Below the pieces are notes generated by a model. It was not told the DNA's origin. It saw only the letters and a program-made list of their open reading frames with translations, and did not search any database. Position numbers and translations under genes: made by a program. From NCBI RefSeq assembly GCF_003664325.1, contig NZ_RCDA01000001.1, forward strand, positions 248,001 to 312,000: a stretch of DNA of 64,000 nt, written 5' to 3'. The stretch is from Alkalispirillum mobile. GTDB lineage: Bacteria; Pseudomonadota; Gammaproteobacteria; Nitrococcales; Halorhodospiraceae. Below are positions 44,499-56,515 of this stretch, piece after piece; the stretch's first letter is position 1; the number at the start of each line of letters is the position of its first letter.

Positions 44499-46760
44499 CG
44501 CCGCGTCAGCCTCCCTGACGTTGATCTTCAGCTCGCCATCCTCGACGCTGACCTCTACCTCGCCACCGTCGGCCAGTTCGCCAAAGAGCAACTTTTCGGC
44601 CAGCGGCTTCTTCACGTGCTGCTGAATAATGCGCGCCATCGGGCGGGCACCCATGCTCGGGTCGTAGCCCTTCTCGCCCAGCCACCGCCGCGCAGCCCCG
44701 TTCACCATCAGGGTCACCCGCTTTTCGGCCAGCTGCACCGAGAGTTCGCGGACGAACTTGTCCACCACCCGCTGCACGTTCTCCTCGTCCAACGGGTTGA
44801 ACTGCACCACCGCATCCAGGCGGTTGCGGAACTCCGGCGTGAACTGGCGTTTGATCGCCTCCATGCCGTCGGTGCTGTGATCCTGCGGCATGAAGCCAAT
44901 GGAGCGCCGGCTCATCATCTCAGCACCGGCGTTGGTGGTCATGATCAGGATGATGTTGCGGAAGTCCGCCTCACGCCCGTTGTTGTCGGTGAGCGTGCCA
45001 TGGTCCATCACCTGCAGCAGCAGGTTGAAGACATCCGGGTGCGCTTTCTCGAGCTCATCGAGCAGCACCACCGAGTGCGGGTGCTTGATCACCTCCTCGG
45101 TGAGCAGTCCCCCCTGGTCGTAGCCGACGTAGCCCGGAGGCGCGCCGATGAGCCGCGAGACCGTGTGCCGCTCCATGTACTCGGACATGTCGAAGCGAAT
45201 AAGCTTGACGCCCAACAGCTCGGCCAGGCGGCGCGATACCTCCGTCTTGCCCACGCCGGTGGGGCCGGAGAAAAGAAAGCAGCCCACGGGCTTCTCCGGC
45301 TGCCCCAGGCCCGCCCGGGACAGCTTGATGGTGGAGGCCAGCGTATCGATGGCCTCGTCCTGCCCGAAGATCAGCCCTTTCAGATCGCCCTCCAGGTTCT
45401 CCAGCACCTGCATGTCGGTGGAGGAGACCCGCTTGGAGGGGATGCGGGCGATCTTGGCGACGATGCTTTCAATATCCTGCACGCCGACCGTCTTGCGCCG
45501 ACGGGACTTCGGCCGCAGCCGCAGCCGCGCGCCCGCCTCGTCGATCACGTCGATGGCCTTGTCCGGTAGCCGCCGGTCGTTGATGTAGCGGGCCGACAAC
45601 TCCGCGGCCGCATTGAGCGCCGGTTCGGTGAAACGTACGCCGTGGTGGGCCTCGAAGCGGCTCTTCAGCCCCTTGAGGATCTGCACCGTTTCGTTGACGC
45701 TGGGCTCGCCCACGTCGATCTTCTGGAACCGGCGCGCCAGCGCCCGGTCCTTCTCGAAAATGCCGCGGTACTCCTGGTAGGTGGTGGAGCCGATGCATTT
45801 CAGCTCGCCACTGGCCAGCATGGGCTTGATCAGGTTGGAGGCGTCCATCACCCCGCCCGAGGCCGAACCGGCACCGATAATGGTGTGGATCTCGTCGATG
45901 AAGAGCACCGAGTTCCGATCCTTGCGAAGCTGCTGCAGCAAGGCCTTGAGCCGCTTCTCGAAGTCACCGCGGTACTTGGTGCCCGCCACCAGTGCGCCCA
46001 GGTCCAGGGCATAGATGGTGGCATCGGCCAGTACCTCGGGGACTTCGCCGTCCTCGATCAGCTTGGCCAGACCCTCGGCAATCGCCGTCTTGCCGACCCC
46101 GGCCTCGCCCACGTACAGCGGGTTGTTCTTGCGCCGGCGGCACAGCACCTGGATGGTGCGCTCCACCTCGTGGGCGCGGCCGATCAGCGGGTCGATCTGG
46201 CGCTTGCGCGCCTTGGCGTTGAGGTTGGTCGCGTACTGGTCCAGCGGGGAACTACCCTGCTGCGGCTCGCCGTCTTCCTCGACGCTCGGAGCGCTGCTCG
46301 GATCCTCGGCCTCCTCGCTCTCAGGGGAGACGTTGGAGGTCCCGTGGGACAGGTAGTTGACCACGTCCAGGCGGGAGACGTTTTGCCGGTGCAGGAAATA
46401 GACCGCCTGGGACTCCTGCTCGCTGAAAATGGCCACCAGCACGTTAGCCCCGGTCACCTCGCGCTTGCCGGAGGACTGCACGTGGAGAATCGCTCGCTGC
46501 AGCACCCGCTGGAAGCCGAGCGTCGGCTGTGTCTCGCGGGTGTCGTTGGCGGGCAGCAACGGCGTGGTCTCGGCCAGGAACCCCTCCAAGTCGCGCCGCA
46601 GCTTCTCCAGCTTGACGCCGCACCCTTTGAGTACGGCTACCGCGGCGGGGTTGTCGGTGAGGGCCAGCAGCAGGTGCTCCACGGTGAGAAACTCGTGGCG
46701 TTTCTCCCTGGCATCCTTGAATGCCATGTTCAGCGTGAACTCCAGCTCTTTACTCAGCAT
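44490..46760 (-). CDS. clpA: ATP-dependent Clp protease ATP-binding subunit ClpA
   Basis: 756-aa AAA+ unfoldase that feeds substrates to ClpP. The N-domain (1-140: MLSKELEFTLNMAFKDAREKRHEFLTVEHLLLAL) is followed by two AAA+ modules: Walker A GEAGVGKTAIAEGLA with LFIDEIHTIIGAG, and GPTGVGKTEVSRRLAELL with VVLLDELEKAHPDVFNLLLQ. The ClpP-docking loop IGF is in RRSIGFMPQDH. Length is normal for ClpA. It follows clpS on the same strand with a 151-bp gap. I saw no terminator in that gap. Confidence 0.97.
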   Translation of the reverse strand: MLSKELEFTLNMAFKDAREKRHEFLTVEHLLLALTDNPAAVAVLKGCGVKLEKLRRDLEGFLAETTPLLPANDTRETQPTLGFQRVLQRAILHVQSSGKREVTGANVLVAIFSEQESQAVYFLHRQNVSRLDVVNYLSHGTSNVSPESEEAEDPSSAPSVEEDGEPQQGSSPLDQYATNLNAKARKRQIDPLIGRAHEVERTIQVLCRRRKNNPLYVGEAGVGKTAIAEGLAKLIEDGEVPEVLADATIYALDLGALVAGTKYRGDFEKRLKALLQQLRKDRNSVLFIDEIHTIIGAGSASGGVMDASNLIKPMLASGELKCIGSTTYQEYRGIFEKDRALARRFQKIDVGEPSVNETVQILKGLKSRFEAHHGVRFTEPALNAAAELSARYINDRRLPDKAIDVIDEAGARLRLRPKSRRRKTVGVQDIESIVAKIARIPSKRVSSTDMQVLENLEGDLKGLIFGQDEAIDTLASTIKLSRAGLGQPEKPVGCFLFSGPTGVGKTEVSRRLAELLGVKLIRFDMSEYMERHTVSRLIGAPPGYVGYDQGGLLTEEVIKHPHSVVLLDELEKAHPDVFNLLLQVMDHGTLTDNNGREADFRNIILIMTTNAGAEMMSRRSIGFMPQDHSTDGMEAIKRQFTPEFRNRLDAVVQFNPLDEENVQRVVDKFVRELSVQLAEKRVTLMVNGAARRWLGEKGYDPSMGARPMARIIQQHVKKPLAEKLLFGELADGGEVEVSVEDGELKINVREADAAGA

Positions 46761-46911
46761 GCCCTGGTCCTCAATGGTCTGACGCCCCGGTTACGTCTGA
46801 TGAATCAGACCGGGAGGGAGCGGGCCGGGTTCCCCGGCTGGGCTACTCCCTTTCGCTCTATAGTAGCGTAACTGGGTCCTCCTGGCGGCGGATTCAAGGC
46901 CGACCCAGCGC

Positions 46912-47232
46912 TCAAGCCTCCTTCAGCGTACACATCAGCGGGTGTTCGTGCTGGCGGGACCAGTCATTCACCTGATTGACTTTAGTCTCCGCCACGTCGC
47001 GGCTGAAGACGCCGCAGACACCCTCGCCCCGGGTGTGGACGTGCAGCATCACCTGGGTGGCGCGGGCGCGATCCATGTAGAAAAAGCGCTCCAGAACCTC
47101 AACGACGAAGTCCATCGGGGTGTAATCGTCGTTCAGTATGATGACCTTGTAGAGCGGCGGCTTCTTGACCTCCGGGGGCGCCTCTTGCACCTGGGGGCCC
47201 TGCTCCTGCCAGTCTCCTGCCTTGTCACTCAT
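46912..47232 (-). CDS. clpS: ATP-dependent Clp protease adaptor ClpS
   Basis: 106-aa adaptor that delivers N-degron substrates to ClpA. The core has [65 protein letters not shown], with the NDDYTPM N-degron pocket and the VHxxG region. The N-terminal extension is disordered ([16 protein letters not shown]), as is usual. It is upstream of clpA on the same strand. Confidence 0.96.
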   Translation of the reverse strand: MSDKAGDWQEQGPQVQEAPPEVKKPPLYKVIILNDDYTPMDFVVEVLERFFYMDRARATQVMLHVHTRGEGVCGVFSRDVAETKVNQVNDWSRQHEHPLMCTLKEA

Positions 47233-47328
47233 GGTCGCTCTGCGCCCTGCTTGATTCAGGTGGGTTTCTTGCCCCTATTTTAGGCCGAAGCGCTCCTCCG
47301 GCCAATGGCGCATGGCGGGCCGTGGTCA

Positions 47329-47372
47329 ATTGGCCACGGGGGAGCGACTGATTGACAACCTGTGTGGCCAAT
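47329..47372. promoter_or_regulatory. Dyad upstream of the CysB-like regulator gene
   Basis: ATTGGCCAC (47329-47337) and GTGGCCAAT (47364-47372) form a perfect 9-bp inverted repeat with 26 bp between. Related half-sites, GGCCAATGGC (47300-47309) and CCATTGGC (47378-47385), flank it. It lies 50-93 bp before the start of a LysR-type gene, where autoregulatory sites are usual. A TTGACA (47352-47357) lies inside the spacer. Binding is inferred. Confidence 0.4.
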
Positions 47373-47421
47373 ACGACCATTGGCATCGTCAATAGTTTGA
47401 TACTGTGCAGATGGACGGATC

Positions 47422-48423
47422 GTGGCTGGCGGCGGAAGACTTTACTACAAACACAACCGGCTCAAGCAGTTACGGGCCTTTTGTCATGCGGCACAGGAGG
47501 GCAGCATTTCGCGCGCGGCCCAGCGCCTGGAGCTGAGCCAGCCTTCCGTGTCACTGCAGATCCAGGCCCTGGAGCGGGAGCTGGGGATCACACTGTTCGA
47601 GCGCCGCGGGCCTCGCATCCGCCTGACCCCGGACGGTGAAACCCTCTACGAATTGGCCCAGCCCCTGGTTGAAGGGGTGGACGGCCTGCCCGAGCGCTTC
47701 GCGGCCCGCCATGAGCGGCTGCAGACCGGCCGGTTGGACATTGCCGCAGGGGAATCCACCACCCTGTACATCCTCCCCGATCTGCTCAAGCAGTTCATGG
47801 CCCGGTATCCGGGGGTGCACGTCAAACTGCACAACCTGATCGGACGGGACATGATCGCTGCCCTGCAGCACGATGAGGTGGACCTGGCGGTGGGCTCCAC
47901 GCTCGACCTGCCCGAGGACCTGAGCTACCGCGCCATATACACCTACGACCTCCGGCTGATCCTGCCGCTGGGGCATCCGCTGGCCGAGAAGCCGGCGCTG
48001 ACGCTTGAGGATCTGGCCTCGGGCGAGCTGATCCTCCCGCCCCGCCACCTCACCACCTGGCGGTTGGTGAACCTGGTCTTCCAGCAGAACAACATCCCCT
48101 ACGAGGTGCGCCTGGAGGTGGGCGGCTGGGAGATCATCAAGCGCTACGTGGAGCTGGGTTTCGGGATCGGTATTGCCAGCAGCATCTGCCTCAGCGGCGA
48201 GGAAAAGCTGCATGTCCGCCCCCTGCCGGACTGCTTCCCGCAGCGGACCTACGGGGTGATGCTCCGTCGCGGACGCTATCTCTCCCCGCAGGCCAAGCGC
48301 TTTCTGGAGGTCATGGCGCCCGATATCTTCTCGGGGGAGGCCGATCTTGACGGCCAGCGGCGGCAACACGGTGCCAGCGAGTCGGTGTTTGTCCCCCGGG
48401 CCAACGCTGATCCGCAGGACTGA
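47422..48423 (+). CDS. CysB-like LysR-family regulator
   Basis: 333-aa regulator. The winged helix (LKQLRAFCHAAQEGSISRAAQRLELSQPSVSLQIQALERELGITLFERRGPRIRLTPDGE) and effector domain (GRLDIAAGESTTLYILPDLLKQFMARYPGVHVKLHN; VGSTLDLPEDLSYRAIYTYDLRLILPLGHPLAEK) resemble the CysB/Cbl group, usually active on sulfur assimilation genes. The start is the GTG at 47422; no in-frame ATG exists near the HTH. The C-terminal 35 residues (DGQRRQHGASES) are an extension beyond the effector domain. No sulfur genes are nearby, so regulated genes are unknown. Confidence 0.85.
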   Translation: MAGGGRLYYKHNRLKQLRAFCHAAQEGSISRAAQRLELSQPSVSLQIQALERELGITLFERRGPRIRLTPDGETLYELAQPLVEGVDGLPERFAARHERLQTGRLDIAAGESTTLYILPDLLKQFMARYPGVHVKLHNLIGRDMIAALQHDEVDLAVGSTLDLPEDLSYRAIYTYDLRLILPLGHPLAEKPALTLEDLASGELILPPRHLTTWRLVNLVFQQNNIPYEVRLEVGGWEIIKRYVELGFGIGIASSICLSGEEKLHVRPLPDCFPQRTYGVMLRRGRYLSPQAKRFLEVMAPDIFSGEADLDGQRRQHGASESVFVPRANADPQD

Positions 48424-48433
48424 GGGGCTGAGC

Positions 48434-48904
48434 ATGGTCTGGAAACCCCATGTCACCGTGGCGGCCGTGGTCGAGGACCGGGGCCGCTTCCTGATGGTAG
48501 AAGAGCGCCCGGACGGTGATGCCCTGGTCTACAACCAGCCCGCCGGGCACCTGGATCCCAACGAAAGCCTGCTGCACGCCGTGGTGCGGGAGACGCGCGA
48601 GGAGACGGGCTGGGGGTTTGAGCCCGAGGCCGTCGTGGGCGTCTACCTATGGCAGCCCCGGGCGGAGGACGCCGAGCGCAGCTTCCTCCGGGTCGCCTTC
48701 TCGGGGCGGCTGACCGACCACGACCCCGACCAGCCCCTAGACGAGGAGATCGTCCGCGCGGCCTGGCACACCCCGGAGACCCTGAACCGTGCCGGTGGCC
48801 AACTGCGTAGCCCCCTGGTGATGCAGTGCATCTGGGACTACCAGGCCGACCGCCGCTACCCGCTGGAGTTGCTCAGCCACCTGCTGCCCCCGGGGTGCCC
48901 GTGA
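48434..48904 (+). CDS. nudJ: NUDIX hydrolase NudJ (phosphatase)
   Basis: 156-aa NUDIX protein. The Nudix box is GHLDPNESLLHAVVRETREETGW. HVTVAAVVEDRGRFLMVEE and RQLRSPLVMQCIWDYQADRRYPLELLSHL fit NudJ, which acts on HMP-PP, GTP and similar nucleotides. Its placement directly before mnmA also matches E. coli. The ATG at 48434 is chosen since an upstream in-frame ATG lies inside the preceding gene. Confidence 0.88.
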   Translation: MVWKPHVTVAAVVEDRGRFLMVEERPDGDALVYNQPAGHLDPNESLLHAVVRETREETGWGFEPEAVVGVYLWQPRAEDAERSFLRVAFSGRLTDHDPDQPLDEEIVRAAWHTPETLNRAGGQLRSPLVMQCIWDYQADRRYPLELLSHLLPPGCP

Positions 48905-48939
48905 TAAACTTTCCCTTTTTAGGGGGTTACGGGTGATTG

Positions 48940-50040
48940 ATGGCCGCAGTTGAAAAGGTACTGGTGGGGCTATCCGGTGGCGTTGACTCGGCGGTGGCGG
49001 CGCTGCGCCTGCTCGAGGCGGGCTACGCCGTCGAGGGTCTGTTCATGAAGAACTGGGAGGACGACGACACCCTCACCTACTGCGCAGCCGAGGAGGACCT
49101 GGCCGATGCCCAGGCGGTGGCCGAGCACCTGGGCATCCCGTTGCACCGGGCAAACTTCGCGGCCAGTTACCGGGAGCAGGTCTTCGAGGTCTGCCTGCGG
49201 GAGTACCGGGCGGGCCGGACCCCGAACCCCGATATTCTCTGCAACCAGCGCATCAAATTCCGGGCCTTTCTTGAACACGCCCTGGCGCTGGGGGCGGACA
49301 AAGTGGCTACCGGCCACTACGCCGGTGTTGGTGAACGCGATGGCCGGTACACGCTGCTCCGCGGGCTGGATAGCAACAAGGACCAGAGCTACTTCCTCTA
49401 CACTCTGGGGCAGGCGCAGCTCCGATACAGCCTTTTCCCCTTGAGCGAACTGCCCAAGCCCGAGGTCCGCAAGTTGGCCGAGGCTGCGGGCCTGCCCAAC
49501 TTCGATCGCAAGGACAGCACCGGCATCTGTTTTATCGGCGAGCGCGATTTCCGGGCCTTTCTCAGCCGCTACATCCAGCGGGAACCCGGGCCGATGAAAA
49601 CGCCCGAGGGCGAGGTGGTGGGAGAGCACCAGGGGCTTGCCTTTTACACCCTGGGCCAGCGCCGCGGGCTGGGGCTTGGCGGGTTCCGCCACCATGGCGA
49701 GGGGGCCTGGTACGTCGCCGACAAGGACATGGCGGGCAACGCCCTTATCGTCGTCCAGGGCCATGACCATCCGCGGCTGCAGTCCACCGGGCTGACCGCG
49801 GATGAGCTGACCTGGGTCGCCGGGGAACGCCCTGCCCTGCCCCTGAGGTGCACCGTCAAGACGCGCTACCGTCAGACCGATCAGCCCTGTACCCTTGCGA
49901 CTGGACCCACTGCCAGCAGCGTCACCGTCATCTTCGATGCCCCGCAAAGGGCGGTGACCCCCGGTCAGTCCGTGGTCTTCTATGACGGCCGCGAGTGCCT
50001 GGGCGGCGGCATCATCCAGACACGTACCCCCGTGGAATAA
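48940..50040 (+). CDS. mnmA: tRNA-specific 2-thiouridylase MnmA
   Basis: 366-aa ATP-pyrophosphatase that makes the 2-thio group at U34 of tRNA. The PP-loop is [32 protein letters not shown] and the two catalytic cysteines (in [15 protein letters not shown] and [18 protein letters not shown]) follow. [13 protein letters not shown] and C-terminal beta-domains are present. The ATG at 48940 is used; the TTG just before is less likely. It is followed by hflD in the conserved nudJ-mnmA-hflD order. Confidence 0.96.
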   Translation: MAAVEKVLVGLSGGVDSAVAALRLLEAGYAVEGLFMKNWEDDDTLTYCAAEEDLADAQAVAEHLGIPLHRANFAASYREQVFEVCLREYRAGRTPNPDILCNQRIKFRAFLEHALALGADKVATGHYAGVGERDGRYTLLRGLDSNKDQSYFLYTLGQAQLRYSLFPLSELPKPEVRKLAEAAGLPNFDRKDSTGICFIGERDFRAFLSRYIQREPGPMKTPEGEVVGEHQGLAFYTLGQRRGLGLGGFRHHGEGAWYVADKDMAGNALIVVQGHDHPRLQSTGLTADELTWVAGERPALPLRCTVKTRYRQTDQPCTLATGPTASSVTVIFDAPQRAVTPGQSVVFYDGRECLGGGIIQTRTPVE

Positions 50041-50056
50041 AGGACAAGCACCACCG

Positions 50057-50674
50057 ATGCAGGATCGATTCGAGGCACAGGCACTCGCCCTGGCGGCCGC
50101 CATGCAGGCCCTGGGGCTGGTGCGGGAGCTGGCAACCCACGGCCGCCTTGACGAGGAGCAGGCCGCCCCATTGATGGGCAGCCTCACTCAGGCCTATAAC
50201 GGCGACCTGGCTGGACTTTACGGTGGGGTGGCCCCGCTGGCGCCGGGGCTGAGGCGCCTGATCACCCAGCTCACGAACCCGGAAAACATGGAGTCCACCC
50301 GATACCTGGCGGGCGTCATGCACCTGGAGAAAAAACTCTCCAAGAACAAGGCGATGCTGGGCGCACTGGGTGAGGGGCTGGACGCCGCCCGCCGGCAGGC
50401 CGATTACTTCCACCCCCTGCACGAGAATGTCCTGCGGAACCTTGGGGCGCTGTATGGCGATACCATCAGCCAGCTCGGCCCGCGCATCATGGTCCGCGGC
50501 GACCCGGGCCACCTGCAGGACGAGCGCATTGCGGCCAGCATCCGTGCCATGTTGCTGGCCGCAATCCGTGCTGCCAGCCTCTGGCGCGAGAACGGCGGGG
50601 GCAAGCTGTCACTCATCCTGCGGCGCCAGCGCGTCACCCAGGCGGCCCAGGCCCTGCTGGACCGGGTCAACTGA
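50057..50674 (+). CDS. hflD: High frequency lysogenization protein HflD
   Basis: 205-aa membrane-associated helical protein. FEAQALALAAAMQALGLVRELATHG, TRYLAGVMHLEKKLSKNKAML, NLGALYGDTISQLGPRIMVRG and IRAMLLAAIRAASLWRENGGG are typical of HflD. In E. coli it affects lambda lysogeny by acting on CII; the cellular role is unclear. It lies 16 bp after mnmA. An intrinsic terminator follows. Confidence 0.9.
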   Translation: MQDRFEAQALALAAAMQALGLVRELATHGRLDEEQAAPLMGSLTQAYNGDLAGLYGGVAPLAPGLRRLITQLTNPENMESTRYLAGVMHLEKKLSKNKAMLGALGEGLDAARRQADYFHPLHENVLRNLGALYGDTISQLGPRIMVRGDPGHLQDERIAASIRAMLLAAIRAASLWRENGGGKLSLILRRQRVTQAAQALLDRVN

Positions 50675-50709
50675 ACCGGCAGCGCGCCAAATCGAACAAG
50701 CTGAATAAC

Positions 50710-50745
50710 AAAAACCCCCGGGATCGGCCGATCCCGGGGGTTTTT
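50710..50745. terminator. Bidirectional intrinsic terminator between hflD and acnB
   Basis: A perfect 36-bp palindrome. A GC-rich core (50715-50740) is flanked by A5 on the left and T5 on the right, so it works on both strands. It lies between convergent hflD and acnB. It is the cleanest terminator in the window. Confidence 0.9.
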
Positions 50746-50828
50746 GTTTACCCGCAACCTGGTAACCAGGCCCGGGTAATGCCGGTGGACGGCCCGCGGA
50801 GGACCGCCCATGCTCCGGCAGCGACCGA

Positions 50829-53408
50829 TCAGGCCGCGGAGAGCTTCTCCGCCGCCTTGCGGGCCGCCTCACGGTACTCTTCGATCCGATCGAAGTTCAT
50901 GTACCGGTAGATCTCACCAGCCATGGTGTTCAGCTCACCGGCATACTCCAGGTACTCGTCCGGAGTCGGCAGGTTGCCCTTGATGGCCACCACCGCGGCC
51001 AGCTCCGCAGACGCCAGGAACACGTCGGCACCGTCACCCAGACGGTTGGGGAAGTTCCGGGTGGAGGTGGACACCACGGTGCTGTTGGGCGCCACACGGG
51101 CCTGGTTGCCCATGCAGAGCGAGCAACCTGGCATCTCGGTGCGGGCACCGGCCTTGCCGTAGATGCTGTAGTAGCCCTCTTCGGTGAGCTGCGCCTGGTC
51201 CATCCGGGTGGGCGGCGACAGCCACAGGCGGGTCGGCAGGTTGCCCTGGAACTTCTCCAGCAGCTTGCCGGCGGCCCGGAAGTGGCCAATGTTGGTCATG
51301 CAGGAGCCGATGAACACCTCGTCGATGTCCCGGCCGGCCACGTCGGAGAGCAGGCGCGCGTCGTCGGGGTCATTGGGAGCGCAGAGGATGGGCTCCTTGA
51401 TCTGATCCAGATCGATCTCGATGACGTGGGCGTACTCCGCGTCCTTGTCGGCGCGCATCAGGCTCGGGTTCTCCAGCCAGTCCTCCATGGCGCGGGCCCG
51501 GCGCTCGAGGGTCCGCTCGTCGCCGTAACCGTTCTCGATCATCCAGCGCAGCATGGTGATGTTGGAGCGCAGGTACTCCGCCACCGAGTCCTCGGACAGG
51601 GTGATGGTGCAGCCGGCGGCGGAACGCTCGGCGGAGGCGTCGGAGAGCTCGAAGGCCTGCTCCACGGTCAGGTCTTCCAGACCCTCGATCTCCAGGATGC
51701 GGCCGGAGAAGCAGTTCTTCTTGCCCTTCTTCTCCACGGTGAGCAGCCCGTCCTGAATGGCTTGGTACGGAATGGCGTGTACCAGATCACGCAGAGTGAC
51801 GCCCGGCTGCCGGGTGCCCTTGAAGCGCACCAGCACCGACTCGGGCATGTCCAGCGGCATGACGCCGGTGGCGGCGGCGAAGGCCACCAGGCCGGAGCCC
51901 GCCGGGAAGGAGATACCCATGGGGAAGCGGGTGTGGCTGTCGCCGCCGGTACCCACGGTGTCGGGCAGCAGCATGCGGTTCAGCCAGGAGTGGATGATGC
52001 CGTCACCCGGACGCAGGGAGACGCCGCCGCGGGTCATGATGAAGTCCGGCAGGGTGTGGTGGGTGTTCACGTCCACCGGCTTCGGGTAGGCGGCGGTGTG
52101 GCAGAAGGACTGCATCACCAGGTCGGCCTGGAAGCCCAGGCAGGCCAGGTCCTTCAGCTCGTCCCGGGTCATCGGGCCGGTGGTGTCCTGGGAGCCCACG
52201 GTGGTCATCTTGGGCTCGCAGTAGGTGCCGGGGCGCACGCCCTCGACACCGCAGGCCTTGCCCACCATCTTCTGGGCCAGGCTGAAGCCCTTGCCGGAGT
52301 CGGTCGGGGCCTGCGGACGGCGGAAGACGTCGGAGGCCTCGAGGCCCAGGCTCTCGCGGGCCTTGTCGGTGAGGCCGCGGCCGACGATCAGCGGGATACG
52401 GCCACCGGCACGCACCTCGTCGAGCAGCACCGGGGAGCGCAGCTCGAAGGTGCTCAGCACCTCGTCGGTGCCGTGCTTGCAGACCTTGCCCTCGTAGGGG
52501 TAGATGTCGATGACATCGCCGGTCTCGAACTTCTCTACGTCCATCTCGATAGGCAGCGCACCGGAGTCTTCCATGGTGTTGAAGAAGATGGGCGCGATCT
52601 TGCCGCCGATGCAGACGCCGCCGGCGCGCTTGTTCGGGACGTAGGGGATGTCGTCGCCGATGTACCAGAGCACGGAGTTGGTGGCGGACTTGCGGGAGGA
52701 GCCGGTACCCACCACGTCGCCGACCAGGGCGACCGGGTGACCCTTCTCCTTCAGCTCGTTGATCTGCTCCTCGGCGTTGGTGACGCCCTCGCGGGGCATC
52801 TTGTACATGGCCTTGGCGTGCAGGGGGATGTCCGGGCGGCTCCATGCGTCGGGGGCCGGGGACAGATCATCGGTGTTGGTCTCGCCGGGCACCTTGTAGA
52901 CGGTGACGGTCATCTTCTCGGGCACGTCCGGCTTGGCCAGGAACCACTCGGCGTCGGCCCAGCTCTGTACCACGGCCTTGGCGTGCTCGTTACCCGCCTT
53001 GGCCTTCTCTTCCACGTCGTGGAAGGCGTCGAACATCAGCAGGGTGTGCTTCAGCTTCTCAGCCGCCACCGGGGCCAGCTCGGCGTCGTCCAGCAGGTCC
53101 ACCAGGGTGGCGATGTTATAGCCGCCCTGCATGGTGCCCAGCAGCTCCACCGCGTGCTTGCGGTCGATCAGCGGGCATTCGGTCTCGCCCTTCGCCACGT
53201 CGGACAGGAACGCGGCCTTCACGTAGGCGGCCTCGTCCACGCCCGGGGGCACACGGTAGGTAATGAGATCAAGTAGGGTCTGCTCCTCGCCGGCCGGCGG
53301 GTTTTTCAGCAGCTCGACCAGTTGGGCGGTCATCTCCGCATCCAGGGGCTTGGGCGGCACGCCCTCGGCGGCACGCTCCTCTACATGCTTACGGTAGGCT
53401 TCAAGCAC
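50829..53408 (-). CDS. acnB: Aconitate hydratase B
   Basis: 859-aa TCA-cycle enzyme converting citrate to isocitrate, with a [4Fe-4S] cluster. The N-terminal HEAT-like domain ([22 protein letters not shown]) and swivelling domain identify the B type. Cluster cysteines are in [20 protein letters not shown] and [64 protein letters not shown] and the C-terminal [18 protein letters not shown] are typical. The GTG at 53408 matches the family start. It is divergent from acnA. Confidence 0.97.
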   Translation of the reverse strand: MLEAYRKHVEERAAEGVPPKPLDAEMTAQLVELLKNPPAGEEQTLLDLITYRVPPGVDEAAYVKAAFLSDVAKGETECPLIDRKHAVELLGTMQGGYNIATLVDLLDDAELAPVAAEKLKHTLLMFDAFHDVEEKAKAGNEHAKAVVQSWADAEWFLAKPDVPEKMTVTVYKVPGETNTDDLSPAPDAWSRPDIPLHAKAMYKMPREGVTNAEEQINELKEKGHPVALVGDVVGTGSSRKSATNSVLWYIGDDIPYVPNKRAGGVCIGGKIAPIFFNTMEDSGALPIEMDVEKFETGDVIDIYPYEGKVCKHGTDEVLSTFELRSPVLLDEVRAGGRIPLIVGRGLTDKARESLGLEASDVFRRPQAPTDSGKGFSLAQKMVGKACGVEGVRPGTYCEPKMTTVGSQDTTGPMTRDELKDLACLGFQADLVMQSFCHTAAYPKPVDVNTHHTLPDFIMTRGGVSLRPGDGIIHSWLNRMLLPDTVGTGGDSHTRFPMGISFPAGSGLVAFAAATGVMPLDMPESVLVRFKGTRQPGVTLRDLVHAIPYQAIQDGLLTVEKKGKKNCFSGRILEIEGLEDLTVEQAFELSDASAERSAAGCTITLSEDSVAEYLRSNITMLRWMIENGYGDERTLERRARAMEDWLENPSLMRADKDAEYAHVIEIDLDQIKEPILCAPNDPDDARLLSDVAGRDIDEVFIGSCMTNIGHFRAAGKLLEKFQGNLPTRLWLSPPTRMDQAQLTEEGYYSIYGKAGARTEMPGCSLCMGNQARVAPNSTVVSTSTRNFPNRLGDGADVFLASAELAAVVAIKGNLPTPDEYLEYAGELNTMAGEIYRYMNFDRIEEYREAARKAAEKLSAA

Positions 53409-53503
53409 TTGTGTTCACCCTCGCTGTTGATGTTCCGACAGGTCGCCGGGCGACGACCCCTACGGGAACTTGTCGGGTTGTTTCATCTTTTTAAGGCGGC
53501 GCT

Positions 53504-53532
53504 ATTCTATGGGAAGGGATAAGAAAAGTTAA
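53504..53532 (-). promoter_or_regulatory. Probable acnB promoter
   Basis: On the minus strand: TTAACT (53532 to 53527), a 17-bp spacer and TAGAAT (53509 to 53504). Transcription would start near 53497, about 89 nt before the acnB GTG. Confidence 0.6.
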
Positions 53533-53555
53533 GCGCGTTGCGCGATCCGAAACTT

Positions 53556-53573
53556 TCAATCCCATTAGATTGA
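53556..53573. promoter_or_regulatory. Inverted repeat in the acnA-acnB control region
   Basis: TCAATC (53556-53561) and GATTGA (53568-53573) enclose a 6-bp spacer. It is a perfect short dyad, placed just upstream of the acnB promoter and about 80 bp before the acnA ATG. It could be an operator for one or both genes. A possible acnA -10 (TATAAC, 53615-53620) lies downstream; no clear -35 was found. Confidence 0.4.
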
Positions 53574-53648
53574 CTGAAAAAACAGGGCACTCATGCCATA
53601 CTGATCAAGTCAGATATAACCATCCCAACACAAAGGAAGGGAGGTACG

Positions 53649-56396
<2,748 letters not shown>

Positions 56397-56446
56397 GAGG
56401 CGTTACCGCGGTGGGTGGCCTCCTGGGCCCGCCGCTTTGCTGAGAC

Positions 56447-56475
56447 CGGGGCCCGCACTGGGCCCCGTTTTTTTT
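56447..56475 (+). terminator. Intrinsic terminator after acnA
   Basis: An 8-bp stem (C plus GGGGCCC, 56447-56454; GGGCCCC plus G, 56460-56467) with a 5-nt loop is followed by T8 (56468-56475). A strong rho-independent terminator. Confidence 0.9.
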
Positions 56476-56515
56476 CGCGGCTAAACCTGTCGCGACCCCT
56501 GCCGATACAGCGGGT

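Noticed and set aside
45642-46871. 409-aa open frame opposite clpA
   Set aside because: Antisense shadow of clpA produced by GC-biased third positions.
51282-53276. 664-aa open frame opposite acnB
   Set aside because: It lies wholly antisense to a clear aconitase gene, and its composition (Gly, His, Val, Asp rich) is what the mirror frame of a high-GC gene gives. No ribosome-binding site or family resemblance.
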